A stretch of DNA of 64,000 nt from contig RHPI01000810.1 of assembly GCA_009103225.1 (NCBI GenBank), positions 1,064,007 to 1,128,006 of the forward strand, given 5' to 3'. The notes beneath the pieces are model-generated. The model made no database searches, was not told where the DNA came from, and saw only the letters and a list, made by a program, of their open reading frames with translations. Positions 39,889 through 52,545 of the stretch are shown in pieces; position 1 is the first letter of the stretch; each line of letters begins with the position of its first letter. The stretch is from Chlorokybus atmophyticus. Taxonomy: Eukaryota; Streptophyta; Chlorokybophyceae; Chlorokybales; Chlorokybaceae. The position numbers and the translations under genes are program-made.

Positions 39889-41599
39889 ATGGCTTGTCAG
39901 CAGGCGGCGCTGAGCCTGGGGCGCTCGTCCTTCCTGTGCGGCAACAGGTTGAGGTCGTCGTCGTCGTTGTCGCCCGCAGCCAGGCCGCAGACGCAGAGGC
40001 TTCCCACCGCCGCTGCATTGCGCACCGCCCAGCTCAAAATCAGCGGTCGCCACTTGGAGGCACGTGTGACCCCTCGCGCATTGTGTGCCTGTGCGTGTGC
40101 TTGCGTGCCTCAATTGCTCGCCAACAGCTGCGTTCTAGTAAATTGACATGTGCATTGTTGTCCTGCAACTTCTGAAATGCTGCTTGGCAGTAACATCGTT
40201 GGCATATATGTTGGCACGCATTGGTTCAGGCGCAATGTGGGCATGCCTTACCGCTTCTGCTAGCCTGCTATGCTGCTGTGTTTGGGGTTGGGGGTGGGGG
40301 TGGGTGTTTCTGCGCGTTCGTTTAAGGCTGCCATGCCGGGCAGGTGACTGAGGCGATCAAGGCGTATGTGGAGAAGAAGGCGGAGAATGCCGTGTCCAAG
40401 TATGAGGACCTCGTCAAGGAAGTGGATGTTCGGCTGTCCGTGCGCACGGGCGGCAGCGGCCAGCACCTGCAAAAAGCTGAGGTCAGTGCAATTCACTCAT
40501 CTCATTGCATGTTGAGGCAGCTAGTAGCACAGCTTAGCTTCTTATGAGCCACTTCCTGAGTATTACATCATGCTGCAGATGACGGTGTTTACAAAGGCCG
40601 GCATTGTTCGAGCTGAAGAGGAGGCTGATATTCTGTACGCTAGCATTGACCTTGCAACAGACAAGGTGCTTGGATTGTGTCTCTGCTGCATGCACTCTGC
40701 TGCACATGATGCAAGAATGCAACGTGCTTGAGGCACATGTAATTGTCAGCATCAACGCAGTCTCTGGCTCCCAGTGGCTAAGTTTTAACTACATTGCGCG
40801 TGCATTCTGTCCGTCATTGGGTGTACCTTGAACATTATGCACAAGTTTCGCACACATGCATGCTTTCCAGGTCACGCGCAAGTTGCGCAAGATGAAGGAG
40901 AAGCGCGACGCCAAGTACTCCTCATCAGGTTAGCTTACGCTCTGAGTATTAGCAATTGAACAAAGCCAAGAACTACAGTTGCATGCTTGCAACCTGTTTG
41001 TGTGTGTTTGCTCATAGCGCTTTATTGTGTGCAGCACGCGGTTCACCGACTATCACCGAAGTTGTGGATACAGCACCCGTAGATTCACTTGTTGCCGGTC
41101 GCAAGCCCACACTTCCAGAAGAGGTGGGCAAAATGCCATGCTCAGATTTGCTACTTAACCATGCTTGTTGCTGGTTTCCATCAGTTTGCAGTGCAGGGTT
41201 GTGGCCTCATCGTTGTGTCCACTGCTGCTTGACTAGGTTGTGCGCACGAAGTACTACAACATGCCGAAGCTCACTCCTGATGAGGCTCTGGAAAAGATGC
41301 AGATGGTTGACCATGACTTCTACGTCTTCAGGAATGCTGAGAATGGTACGTCAGACACGTTGTCTAACAACTTGTTAACATCTGTGTGTGACTGTTGTGC
41401 CTACACCACTGTTGACACGCGATTGTCAATTGGGATTTTCTAGTTGATTCTGTTGGTGACTTTGTGTGGTAACCATGCTGATCAGGATATAATCTGCCTG
41501 TTTCCAGGCATCATTAATGTGCTGTACCAAAGGACACATGGTGGTTACGGATTGATTGTCCCAATGGACGAGGACGTCAACCATAACAACAACCACTGA
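39889..41599 (+). CDS. Plastid ribosome-hibernation factor (long HPF / PSRP1), 247 residues
   Basis: Seven exons join in phase: 39889-40059, 40344-40481, 40579-40665, 40871-40928, 41035-41123, 41237-41345 and 41508-41599. The N-terminal about 45 residues are Ser/Arg/Ala-rich, like a transit peptide. The S30AE domain begins [20 protein letters not shown] (about 49-68) and continues through [31 protein letters not shown]. The C-terminal dimerisation domain contains [20 protein letters not shown] and [16 protein letters not shown]. In this family the protein binds the small ribosomal subunit and pairs 70S ribosomes into inactive dimers under stress or darkness. Intron 1 starts with GC (GGAG|GCACGT), and only this donor keeps HLEVTEAI in frame. 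Confidence 0.93.
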
Positions 41600-43025
41600 G
41601 CGACAGCCGCTAGTGACTGAGTTTGAGTACTACAGCTCTCATGGGTATAGCTCATGCAACCTTGGTACATACAACCCTATCTAACACTGGTTATATCTGG
41701 TAAAGGCAGGCCTGGTAACAACCTGGTTCGTTGGCTGAGTGTTAGGTTATGGCAGTTACTGCAACTGGCACATATAGCAGCACCATTGTATGCGTTTCAC
41801 CCATTGCGCACACCCAGATCGCTGTTAAGCAATTATTATTCTGATGGTGGACTGGACAACTGTGATGTCAGTGTGATGTATTCCGAAATTGTGACTGCAA
41901 AGCCAGTCAGGTCTGATATCTCCAACCGTGTCAAGTGTGGACATGCTCGAGCAACGCAGTATGACCAGATTCGGCTGTGTGACACCACGCAACTTCAGTG
42001 CATACTGCTTGCATGTCAGCACGCACAGGCTTTTGTGATAGCTAATGTAGTAGCTATTGTAGTACTAGCACTGCGTGCTGCATGCGCTTTGTAAGTGCAT
42101 TCAGTGCGCCTGCACCTTGTCAAAGGATGTGGCTGTGAGGACCACCTAAAGTAATTAATGTCTCCTTAAGGCCTTGCGAACACACGACACTTTCGTTTGA
42201 AGCTTGCAGTTGGTGTGTCAGTGGTGGATGTGTGCGTGTTGTAACAACCATAGCCGCTATTGTGAGACAACAGTATACCTCGTGTGGTTATGAGTCGACG
42301 TCTTTGCGCATACTTGCAAATGCAAGCGCTTGCGAGTGTGCGCGGTTTTTGTGCGCACCACATCATGACGGCGCCAGGGGTGGAGCAGAGGTGCATGGAG
42401 GGAGAGGTGCAACTCTGCCATAAGCATAGCAGACGCTAGCGCTGGACTACGACAGCCAAAGTTGGCTTTGTTCAATTCCAGCGTACGTGGTCAGCATGCT
42501 AATTTGCAAACACCCATGCATTATCAGCTGTACGTGTGCGAGTGCTTGCACTGTGTGAAGTAGTTGCAGTTGAGCAATAGACATGAAAAAAACTGATGAA
42601 GTTTACAGCAGTGACAACTGTGTACAAGAGATAATATGTGTCAAATGGTTGTTGCAGCTGAGCACCAGACATGAATAAGACTGATGATGTTGACAGCAGT
42701 GACAATTGTGTACAAGAGATAGTATGACTATTGCGCCTCCTCGAAACATTGTTCGTGCCTTCAGCAGCAGCACACTGCCACATGTTCAAGCGAGCTGAAG
42801 CCAGACTAATCAAGTACCGTGTGTACAAAAGATGCAAGAGGGAATGGTATGGCTACAACATGCTATCTCAACAATGTAATCCATACCTGCACTATATTGT
42901 CACAGGCAGAACCAGGTGCACACAATTGATTGCGGAAGACTCGCGGTCAACTCAAATGGCTGCATTTCAGATGTATAAGAAAATTGTGTTGCTACAAGAA
43001 AAGTCTGGAGTTACAGGCAAAAGGC
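41600..43025. other. Convergent intergenic region between HPF and FeSOD genes
   Basis: It holds the 3' ends of two converging genes. The 146-codon frame at 41654-42094 lies straight after the HPF stop and shows no domain. An imperfect tandem duplication is at 42563-42726. No gene is called. Confidence 0.5.
42563..42726. repeat. Imperfect tandem duplication, about 76 bp unit
   Basis: Copies at 42563-42638 and 42651-42726 share GTTGCAG.TGAGCA, AGACATGAA, ACTGATGA, GACAGCAGTGACAA.TGTGT and ACAAGAGATA. They lie downstream of both converging genes. Confidence 0.85.
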
Positions 43026-44608
43026 CTAGGCGTTCAGGCGCTTCTCAACAGCGTCCCAGCTGACGAGGCTATCCAGGAAGGTTTGGATGAACTTTGGCCG
43101 CAAGTTCTGTCAAGCATGCCCAGCGTCAGCACTAGTGCTGTCAAACATACACTGGACACCAAAGCAGCCTGGCTCTGCAACACGCTTCGTCCCAGCAACG
43201 GCACTCTACAATTGCTGATTAAACAAAAACAATGAACTGACCTGGTAATCCAAGTAGTATGCGTGCTCCCAGACATCAAGGGTCAACAGCGGCTGCAACA
43301 AGATGTAATCGTCAGCACCACAACATACAATGTCTGTCTTGCTAGCAGCTGTTGCCAGTAAATGCTGAGCAGTTTGACACCAATGATTCTGCTGCTTGTT
43401 TATCTGCGTAGCTTAGCAGCTGCTGCCCACGCCTACAGCGCCTATAAGCAGCAGACAACATAATCTTACCTTCTGTCCTGAAACAAGGGGGTTGACGGCA
43501 TTGGCGGTCTTGGTAATCTTCAACTTGCCACCATCCTCTGCAAGAGGTAACCGTTGACAGCAATGTACACGCACGCACACACCCACATAACACAGCGACC
43601 ACATTTGCACACATAGGCAAGCGCCCGGCGCACTGTTCCTGATCAAAGTCCAATCACAGGAAGTCTATAACTTACCAACGAGCCATGCCCAGCCAGAGCC
43701 GAACTGCGTCGCCGCGGCAGCAGAGAACTCCTCCTTAAACTTGTCGAAGGAACCAAAGTCCTTCTCAATGGCGGACAACAGTGCGCTAGAGGGCTTGCCA
43801 CCACCGTTGGGTTTCATGGACTCCCAGAAAAACGTGTGGTTCCAGATCTGTAACACAGTATCGACTTCAAGCGTATGCAATGCGCACAAGAACTGCTGTT
43901 CCCTAATGCTGCACTGTTGTCTATGCAACACAAACCTGTGCGGCATTGTTGAATGTGGGTGCAAGGTTGCCGCCGTTGTAGCCAGCCTTGATGATCTCCT
44001 CCAGCGACTGCTTCTCCTCAGGCTTGCCCTCGACCTGCTTGTTGAGGTTGGTAACGTACGCACGGTGGTGCTTGCCCCAGTGGTAGTCCAGCTGGTTCTT
44101 GGACATGTGAGGCTCAAGGGCGCTCTGCATGGAGCAACAGTATGATGGTCAATTTCGTAGGCAATGTTGACCTGAGTAATGTGTCTGTGGTGACAGTGCT
44201 GCTTGAAGTCATTCGCAAGCTCGGCAAAGAGCTACACACGCAGTGCATGCTCACCAAATCCCACGGAGGAGGCGCCAGCGTGAACTCTGACCTGGTCACC
44301 TGGCGGCGGTTGGCAGCAGGCACCTGGCATCGGGCACACACATTGTTAACCACACCACGACTACTCCATCAAGCCCGCATTACTACAACACAACGGTGTT
44401 ATCCATCCAGCACATTCGTCAACAGCTTGACACATGCCAGCCACGTGCCAAGCATGCTAGACAATGTGGCAAGCACGCAATGCACACAAGCATGCATGAC
44501 CACGTCAAGGCTTACAGCAATCGCATGCTGGGCGCGCCGTGGCACGGAGATGGCCTGGCCGGTAGCGAAAGCCGAGGCGGAAGCGGCGAGGGCGGCGGCG
44601 GCAGCCAT
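43026..44608 (-). CDS. Plastid iron superoxide dismutase, 240 residues
   Basis: Seven exons join in phase: 44608-44516, 44323-44255, 44124-43936, 43847-43676, 43537-43470, 43292-43242 and 43106-43026. It converts superoxide to oxygen and hydrogen peroxide. Metal ligands are visible: His in [12 protein letters not shown], His in WNHTFFW, and Asp and His in [17 protein letters not shown]. The Gln in NNAAQIWNHTF and [12 protein letters not shown] are typical of the iron form. The first about 45 residues ([14 protein letters not shown]...) form a likely transit peptide before [10 protein letters not shown]. The start is the ATG at 44608, since the upstream in-frame extension has no ATG. It is head-to-head with the COBRA-like gene, 344 bp between start codons. 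Confidence 0.95.
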
Positions 44609-44952
44609 AGCGACAATGAATGACAACTATGACAACGACATACTCAGCCACGTCACAACAGCACTTTGCGCCACTTTAGGCACAAGCATGCAAACCCTAA
44701 TCTTGCCGAAGCATCCAGCCTCCCACTACCGTGGTCAATTTCAAGCCGTCGATCGTAATCATCGCACGGTGCAGATGACTTTTTAATAGGGATCTGTGAT
44801 CTGCGATCTCAGCGTGTGGCCGCCTTGCCTAAGTTGTGCGGCACTGTGCGAGGCGCACAACAATCAAGTGCGGAACAACGCTGGTGCGGCTTGTGCGCAC
44901 ATCACGTGCTTGTGAGTGTATGTTTGACTGGGAGTGTGTGTCTGCATTGGTC
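44609..44952. promoter_or_regulatory. Shared 344-bp region between FeSOD and COBRA-like genes, with telo-box
   Basis: AAACCCTAA at 44692-44700, 84 bp from the FeSOD start. Such motifs mark promoters of growth-related genes in plants. Confidence 0.6.
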
Positions 44953-46038
44953 ATGGCGGCGGCGGCGGCAGCGGCGGCGGCCGGTGTGGTGTGGCTGCTG
45001 GTCACATTGTGTGCGATTGTATCTGTCGTGGCACAGGACACTGCGCCCCCGCCGTTTGATAACAGCAAGTGCTATGGCGTCACGGTGGAGTACGCCTTTT
45101 TTGGGGAGAGCAAGATCCCCAACCCCTTGGTGGACAACCTGTACACCTTCTCCGGACAGGTTGGGACACACTGTGCGTGGGTGTATGTACGCACGCGTAT
45201 GTGTAAGCCATTCAATCTTGCAGCGTGCACAACTGAGTATATGAATGCACAACTAAATATTATCCTTGCCTATGTGCATAGTTCAAGTCCGGCATCAATG
45301 TGATAGTGATTGTTTACGCTTGGCAGATCACTATAAGTAATATTGGCACGAGGGCGCTGGGCAAGGTTTGGGGACTTCAGCTTGGCTTTCACAATGACGA
45401 GTCGGTAACAAGCGTGACCAACCTGCGAACAACGCCACCGATAGGCGCTGGTGGCGTGGCGGGCGCTGATATCACCTTTAAGGCCCCTTTGTATCTGTCC
45501 CAGCTGGTACCCGCCCTTGAGTCCAACGGCGACACATCACTATACACTCTCGTGGGTCAGGTGTCCGGCTCGAAATCGGGCCCGTCGACCAATGCACAGG
45601 CTATGCCAACATCCATATCCTTCACGGCGGTGGGATATCAGTGCCTCACGCAGTATGCAGAGATACCTGAAGCGGGCGCAGACAACCGTATGCGCATGTG
45701 TTGTGTTGAGAGGCCCTTTCCCCCTCCCCCGCCATCCCCACCAAGCGCGAGGCCCGTCGTCACGCCACCTGAGTTGAGACTTGCCGGTGCAGAGGTCTGG
45801 TGGGACATCATATCCCTGCAGGGGTCCACCTATACTGTTGTTGTGAATGTCGTCAACAAGCAGACGTACGCACCCATCAACTACTGGGAGGCCATGTGGA
45901 GCTGGTCGTGGGACGAGTAAGCACCTTGTTGCTGTCGCTGTTGGTGTCGCTGTTGTTGTGGTTGGATGTTGTGCTGCTGGTGGTGGTGGTCGCTGCTGCT
46001 GTTGTTGTTGCTCATGCTGATACTGATACTGATGCTGA

Positions 46039-46070
<32 letters not shown>

Positions 46071-47742
46071 TTGTCATCAAAGTCATCGTCGCTGTTACAG
46101 CTGCTGTTGTTTTATTTTTGCAACTCGCTGCTCGCAGGTTTCTGTGGGGTATCTCCAATGCAGAGGACATCAATGCCGGGAGCTCAGGTTCGCGTGCACT
46201 GCTTTGACGTGGTGGTTACAGATATGTCAAGGTCTTAACCTGTTCCTTTGCAGATTGCGGGACACACCCCGGCGCTAGTGGATACGGCGCAAATGCTATC
46301 GTCAACGCTTACAGCTGCTCTTATGTCCCCGTCATACGCGATACAACTAGGTACATTAGAACCCGACAAACAACAGAAAAGACCACAATCATCAGTATAT
46401 TTACCATTGCCAACAACAACAGTACTACTAACAACAGCAACAGCAACAGCAACACTAATGACAACTTGTTCTGTTATGAACAGCAACAATGGCACAGTAC
46501 CTGCAGCGGTGATTGTTGGAGCCGACAGTGCACGGAGCAACTTCACGATGACGGTGGCCATAGGATCGAGCTTTTGGGATGAGGAGGGCACGCCGCCGCT
46601 GCCGACCAACATCACCCTCAATGCGGGTGGGTTTGCGTGTGAGGCCATGGTGCAGGACGACATCGCCCGCACTTACCCCTCGCCCAGCAACCCCAATCGC
46701 CGCTTCAGCGCAGTCCGTAAGTGCACGTATGAAACATGTGTGCTTGAGTACAGTGCAACAGTGATATGAAGTCTCATTCAAGTTGATGTGTGTATGTGCA
46801 GTTTCTGCTACAATGTACTGTCCGCTGGCACCGGTAGAAACAGACTGCTGCGTGGGCTTCTCAGGTAAGTGCGACAGTTTAGCCAAATTATGCACACAAC
46901 TTACCTGCCGATGTGCTATGTCCTTACACAATGGCACATCCACAGCTTACTACAACACGACAGTGAAGGCGAAGTGCGATGCGTGTGCGTGCGGATGCAG
47001 CGCAGAGAAGAAGGACAACCCGGTGTGTTATGCTGGCACACCTGTGAGTGTTGCGGCGGGCACTTCCTCTTCAAATGGCGCTAGCAATGCGCAGTCCAGT
47101 GCAAAGGCCCCGCCCCCGCCTCCGCCCACGAGCGCGTGTGCAAACCATTGCGGTGTGCAAGTGTCGTACAACTTGAAGACTGAGTGGCAGCAAGGGTGGG
47201 TGGCGGAGGTGACTCTGTTGAACTACCGGCCCGACACGATCAAGGGCTGGTACGTGCTCATGCAGATGGACACCAAGGACAACCTCACCACCGTGTTCAG
47301 CGCCAACTACGCCTACGTCAACGCTTCCACGGGACTGTTCATTGTGTATGGCATCCCCTACTACAGCGAATGGTTGCTCGGCAATGGTGGATCGATGACA
47401 TTCACCCTGCAGGTGAGCACATGTTTGCAGGCCATGTTAGTTGTATATAGCAAACCACTACTACTTGTATACCTATGTTGCACTCGTAACTCGCATTGGC
47501 ATGCGCATCTGACTCACACGTACCTACCTGTCGTGCAGTTTGCGAAGAAGAACACCACATTGGGCGTGTATTCAGCCACATACCCGACCAAACTGCAGCT
47601 CCTGGGCGAGCCCTGTGCCCTGCCTTTAATCAAGCCAACACGTGCTGTTGCCAAAACCAACGCTGCACTGTCGGGCTTCAGGAGTACACAACTTTGCTCA
47701 CTGATTGCCGCATTGGCAATGAGCTTGTCCCTTCTACTATGA
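44953..47742 (+). CDS. COBRA-like GPI-anchored cell-surface protein, 636 residues
   Basis: Eight exons join in phase: 44953-45159, 45327-45916, 46138-46187, 46254-46350, 46484-46716, 46802-46864, 46946-47412 and 47539-47742. A signal peptide (VVWLLVTLCAIVSVVAQD) is followed by two CBM-like halves. The second half has the COBRA hallmarks: CCVGFS, then AYYNTTVKAKCDACACGCS (exons 6-7), then CGVQVSYNLKTEW and DNLTTVFSANYAYVN. Proline-rich hinges (PFPPPPPSPP and APPPPPPTSAC) separate the parts. The hydrophobic C-terminus (LCSLIAALAMSLSLLL) fits a GPI signal. In land plants COBRA proteins guide cellulose deposition and oriented cell expansion. This one is longer than the short land-plant COBRA class, and its N-terminal half is divergent. 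Confidence 0.88.
46041..46453. repeat. Complementary microsatellites in two introns of the COBRA-like gene
   Basis: Intron 2 contains (GTTGCT)n at 46041-46074. Intron 4 contains AACAACAGCAACAGCAACAG-type repeats at 46430-46453. The two are reverse complements over at least 24 nt and flank exons 3 and 4, so the pre-mRNA could fold and bring those introns together. Confidence 0.8.
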
Positions 47743-48091
47743 TAGCAGAGGTTATACTGATAGATTGTTGAAGACAGTGCTGCTGGTCCAGGCACATTGC
47801 CAGGCCGCAACAATGATGTAGCGATGATGTGCAACATGCAGCCATTGGTTGACACGCTTGACATTGTGTTCTGAGATACTGATTACACAAACAACGGCTG
47901 CATGCCTTGAATACCAACAGGTACGCATGTAGTTCAAGGTCTTGACAGAGTTGTCAGGTGTGCGACTTACTACTGCACACTGAACTGGCACCGTTAATCA
48001 TGTTGGTGGGTGCAACTTATAGTTACAACTAACAGTTACATAATTAGGCCAGTCACACATTAGCGACTGCCATGGTGTCGTCACTTACACC
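47743..48091. other. Convergent 349-bp spacer between COBRA-like and SPC25 genes
   Basis: It holds the 3' untranslated parts of both genes. No other feature is seen. Confidence 0.6.
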
Positions 48092-49126
48092 TTACTGAGC
48101 AGTGCTCTGGAACTTGCGGCGTATGTTACATACGAAATGGGACAGGTTGTTTGATGCGTTGAGCTTGCTGACCAGCTCGTCTAGACCGTCCATCGGAGGG
48201 GAACAACTCAACACTGCAACAACATATGCCAGTTGAGACAATGTTGTTCATAACAAACACGATGCATGTAAGCGCACCTTGGTATGTGTTGTCGTCCAGC
48301 ACGCTTAGTGAAAAGGAGAACTCCCGCCCAGGACTCAATGCGTCGATGTTGGTCATGATGAAGCTCAGCTCATTGTCTGCAACGTTGACAACAATGTGCT
48401 GATTCATTGCTGACGGAAAACGGTATTGTGCTGATGACTTGCAATGCATATGACGTGTAGAACGCTACCTTTCTGGTGCTCATAGCGTAAGCCAAGTCGT
48501 TGCTGGTAAGTCTATACAAGCAAACCAGTTTGTTTCAGTCACACCGAGCTCAAACAGAAAAGTTCTCAAACATACGGACAGTGGTTGTAAGAAACATTAA
48601 CTATACATAATCACGCACCTGCACAGCCCGCCGCAGAGCGTCAAGCTTGGCCTCACGCACACTGCCCTCATCGGCAAGGGCTGCAACGCACAGCAACAGT
48701 AGTCAACAAGGTAACTGTCAAAGGCTGCAGTTCTCTCTAATTAATCACTGACACATAAGCTTATGCATAATGTCAGTGCTTGCCTGTGTTCTGCTGCTGC
48801 AGTGTAGCCTGCTTTGCCTGGACAGTCTTACGGAGCTGCAGGACCTCTCCAGGGGCCCGCTGGCGCTCCTCGCGAAGGCGGTTAGAGCTCTCCTCCGCCG
48901 CGGTCTCCTGCTCACGCCACAGGAAGCTTCGCCTTTGAAGCCCGGCGTCCTCCTCTTCCAGGGAGGTCGCCTCAGCCCTCAGCCTGGCCGCCTCAGCCCT
49001 GCCGCCGGCTACCCGCCTGGCGTGCTCCGCCGAAGCATCCTGGACGGCTGACACCTGCGCCTTCGCCCAAGCGTCTACTACCCCCCTCGCCTCAGCCAGC
49101 TCCGTCAACGCCGCGTCCACCTCCAT
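48092..49126 (-). CDS. SPC25: Kinetochore protein SPC25 homologue, 219 residues
   Basis: Five exons join in phase: 49126-48784, 48680-48619, 48502-48469, 48376-48278 and 48213-48092. The N-terminal about 120 residues are an Ala/Glu/Arg-rich coiled coil. The C-terminal globular domain has the family pattern: QRLGLRYEHQKDNELSFIMT, NIDALSPGREFSFSLSV, VLSCSPPMDGLDELVSKLN, NNLSHFVCNIRRKFQ. SPC25 is a subunit of the NDC80 complex, which couples kinetochores to spindle microtubules. Length is typical. Intron 1 begins with GC (ACAG|GCAAGC), and the phase requires it. The chosen ATG at 49126 is the first; the longer in-frame extension has none. Assignment rests on the C-terminal domain. Confidence 0.85.
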
Positions 49127-50664
49127 CCCTCCCCACCCTGATCCTTGCACCGCCGCCGCCGCCGCCGCCAACGCCTGGCAATTTTGTACCCGTTAGGGTT
49201 TGAAATGTTGCGCGGGAACTTTGAGCCTTGCCCCGGTTGTAGGAAAGCCAACTTGTCATGGTCATGTTGCGGTCAATGCGGCTTGGACTGTATGAACAAA
49301 CCATTGTCAACAGACTTTATGTCACACATCAACTCACAACAACAACACTACCTGTCTACCGGCTTAAGCTTACATTGGGTCTGCAATGTTGGACTGTCTC
49401 GTATTGCGTTGTATAATTGTTAAACATAGTGTCAACCTCTACTTCAATATGTCACACACGGAATCATAACGTTGTGTACATGCAAGTGCAATTTGCGTGC
49501 AATGAGCATAAGGGCTGGCTTAAGCCAAGGGTATTTGTGCTATGTAACAAACACACACGCACATCACTCACTTCCATCTATGGTGCTACTATAAAAGTAG
49601 TTAAATTTTATTTGCTTACGTACGTGTATTCACAATAATATTATTTGCTTGCGTACATGTATTCACGATACACGTACGCAAGCAAGGTTGTTCTTTACCG
49701 ACTCTCATGCAAGTGAGTAGGCTAGAATGAGATTGAAAGCATACGATTACCATCTTCAGCTTAGCTTTAATGAATGTCAAGTGCTTTGCAAGTTGCATAC
49801 AAATTAACGTATTTTATGATTTATTTGTGTTAACTATTACACATAAATAGAAATACTGCCATGGGTTGTTGTACACTGGTTTTTATTCATATGTTTGTCA
49901 TATATAGCAAAACCTATAATATGTAAAAGATAATAATGATATTCAATTAAAGTTAACCATAATCTATGATAGGCCTGTAACTGTAACGTAATGTGATGAC
50001 AAACTTGTATGATAATATTGTCATAACAATCCCTTGCCAGTGAAGCATTCATGAATGCCGTTGCTATTACCTTTACCTTATTTTGTTGAGGTTGACCCCA
50101 AACAATGTACGTCTTAAACTTAATGAGTAAGTTTCTGATGTCGGTGTCTGAGTATAAAAAAACAACAGTCACTGCTGCTGCACTTTGTTTGCATTTGGCC
50201 ACATTTTGGATAAACTCAGCGATGCCCCCTTAAACTGTTGAATTAGTAATTGTTTGCCGTGAATTACACCATGATGTGTATGCTTTGCATTTAAGATTGC
50301 AATTGCATAATTATTGAATTAATTAAGCTATTTGTTGTGAAGCTTACACAATACTACTAAATAATTGATATTGTTCAATGATAAGATTGAAGCACAGTAC
50401 AATGCAAGTTTTTGCGAATTGTGTATAGCAGATCGGAATCCCCTTTTGTCATTGTTCAACACCCATCACAAAGCCATGCATGACATGGTACCCTACAGCC
50501 TGTAGGCTACAGGGTACCCATTATGGAATTGTACATTTTGGCTCGGGTCGAGTGACTCGACTTGCGCGTGCGTGTGTCCAGGCAGGAGAAACCAGAGAGA
50601 AAGTGAGTGTGAAGTCTGCTTGACAGGTCAGTGTTGAAGGCTTTTCACGCCCCGTCCACGTGCG
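49127..50664. promoter_or_regulatory. Region between SPC25 and glycosyltransferase genes, with telo-box
   Basis: TTAGGGTTT at 49193-49201 (AAACCCTAA on the minus strand) is 67 bp from the SPC25 start. The rest is mainly AT-rich with no gene. A hairpin (GGTACCCT..AGGGTACC with inner AGCC..GGCT pairing) is at 50487-50518, about 150 bp from the glycosyltransferase start. Confidence 0.5.
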
Positions 50665-52408
50665 ATGGCGGCGGCGGTGAGGGCGCTGGCGCTGGCGCTG
50701 GCGACGGTGTGGCTGGCCGCCTTTGCCTGGCAGGGCGTCACCGCAAGTACCGCTACAGTCGCCGTCGTGCCGCTCTCGTACCCAGACGGCGAGGCGGTCG
50801 CCGACGGCCGGTTTGGGGCCGCACCAGATGGGCAAGGTGGGGGAAGCATAGCTGGTTTGGCTGTGCATGGTTGTAGTTTCTTCATCAGTAAGACTTCGTC
50901 AATGCCTTTGTGCGTATAGCATGTGGTAAGCCGAAGCGCTGCTGCACAAAGGTCTGTACTTGTGTCTTGTCAGTGGACTGACCAGTGCTGGGGTCAATTC
51001 ATGTGCAGGCGTGCCTGCTATTGTGACCCCTGCTGTCCCTGAGGGTATCAAGCGCTCGCCTCATGAGATACGCGAACGCATGCAAAACCAGTCTCTTGTC
51101 TTCACGCTTCAGGTCAGTTAGTTGTCTGAGACAGTCCCTCGACAGAAATGTTTCAAACTAGTACTGCTGAGCTGTAAGCTGCATTCTTGTCAGTGCATCG
51201 CTCACTTGGGCGCTTGTTTGTGGTTTAGATTATTGCTGCAGACCGGTCCTGGAGTCTCCAGAGACTACTTACATCCTTGGAGGCTGCGCATTATGACGGG
51301 GATGTTGTCCATTTGGAGATCATTGTGGACCATCCAGCTGACTCCAAGCTGCGAAAAGACACTCGCGATGTTGCCACGAAGTGAGGGTTGTTATGATTTC
51401 TGCTGCATTGCATGTGCATGAAGGAAGCTGTGTAGCAAGCGTAATGGTGTTTGTTGCGACTGCGTTTGGCAGGTTTGAGTGGATACATGGCCGCAAGACA
51501 CTGCGCTTCCGCGAGGTGAAGGCTGGGTTGCGCCTGCAGTGGTTTGAGATATGGTTTCCGACGTCAAAGAAGGACGTTGCCATCATGTTTGAAGACGATG
51601 TCGAGGCAGCGTAAGTACCAACCAACCCACAACTGGTTTTAAATTGTGTGATTGGGTGTGAATGAATGAAAGAGTACCACAGCAGCATCCTTGCACATAC
51701 ATTGCAAACTGCGTTGTACAAACAATGCGAGATACAATTGCACATCCATAGCACATGCCACACACCATGCACCACAACAGACTCACCTGTGTTGCAATGT
51801 GTTTTGTTGTATGCAAGTATTTTGCTCCAGTGAATGCAGTGTGTGTGTATACTTCCCACGTTGACGTACTTCCTTTTTGCAGGCCCTCATTCTATCAGTT
51901 TGCTAAATTGGCGGCAAAGAAGTACTACTCCGAGCAGTTGGACGCGCGCTGCGCTGGCATCTGCCTGCACCCCAGCTACATATACGGGTTGCGGGAGCTC
52001 GGCACGCCCTTTTACAAGTCTGCGTCGCCATGCGCGTGGGGAGTAATGTTCTTTCCCAATGTATGGCGCGAGTTTGTGGACTACGTGGACGATCGCATTG
52101 ATACATCCTTTGAGCCCGTGTTTGAAGACAAGTTTAGCAACTTCACGGACTTGACCAATGGCTGGCTTCGTGGCAAGCGCGACGTTTGGACCCCGTGGTG
52201 GATGAAGTTCATTTATGACAATGACAAGTACATCATCAAGTATGCTTTCCACGGCACCGTCAAAGCATTCACCCGCAACTGGCAGGAGAAAGGTGCCAAC
52301 TTCCAGACCTCCCAAGGGACGAACTTGGACCTCATTGATGACGAACCATACAATGTGTTTGATGAGTTCCCACCACTGTCAGCACTAAAAGAGTTCAGAA
52401 GAGGATGA
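50665..52408 (+). CDS. GT2-like nucleotide-sugar glycosyltransferase, 363 residues
   Basis: Five exons join in phase: 50665-50836, 51009-51112, 51229-51380, 51473-51610 and 51883-52408. A hydrophobic N-terminus (ALALALATVWLAAFAW) is a signal anchor or signal peptide. The fold start is SLVFTLQIIAADRSWSLQRL, LTSLEAAHYDGDVVHLEIIV. The DxD-type metal site is IMFEDDVEAAPSFYQFAK. Conserved downstream parts are CAWGVMFFPNVWREF and GWLRGKRDVWTPWWMKFIYD. This matches the plant family of GT2-like transferases of unknown substrate, probably in the Golgi. The protein is compact and the acceptor is unknown. It converges on TRM112, 137 bp between stop codons. Confidence 0.85.
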
Positions 52409-52545
52409 TGCTGCATATAGTGTATTACATAGAGTAGTAGAATTGCATTCTTTAAAGCTGTATAGAGCTAGACACGCTAATGGCTTTCAGTGATAGTCAC
52501 AAGGCATTGTCACTGCTGTCATCAGTACAGGACAGAGCCATGCTG

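Noticed and set aside
41654-42094. 146-codon frame downstream of HPF
   Set aside because: Begins 55 bp after the HPF stop and has no domain; most likely 3' untranslated sequence.
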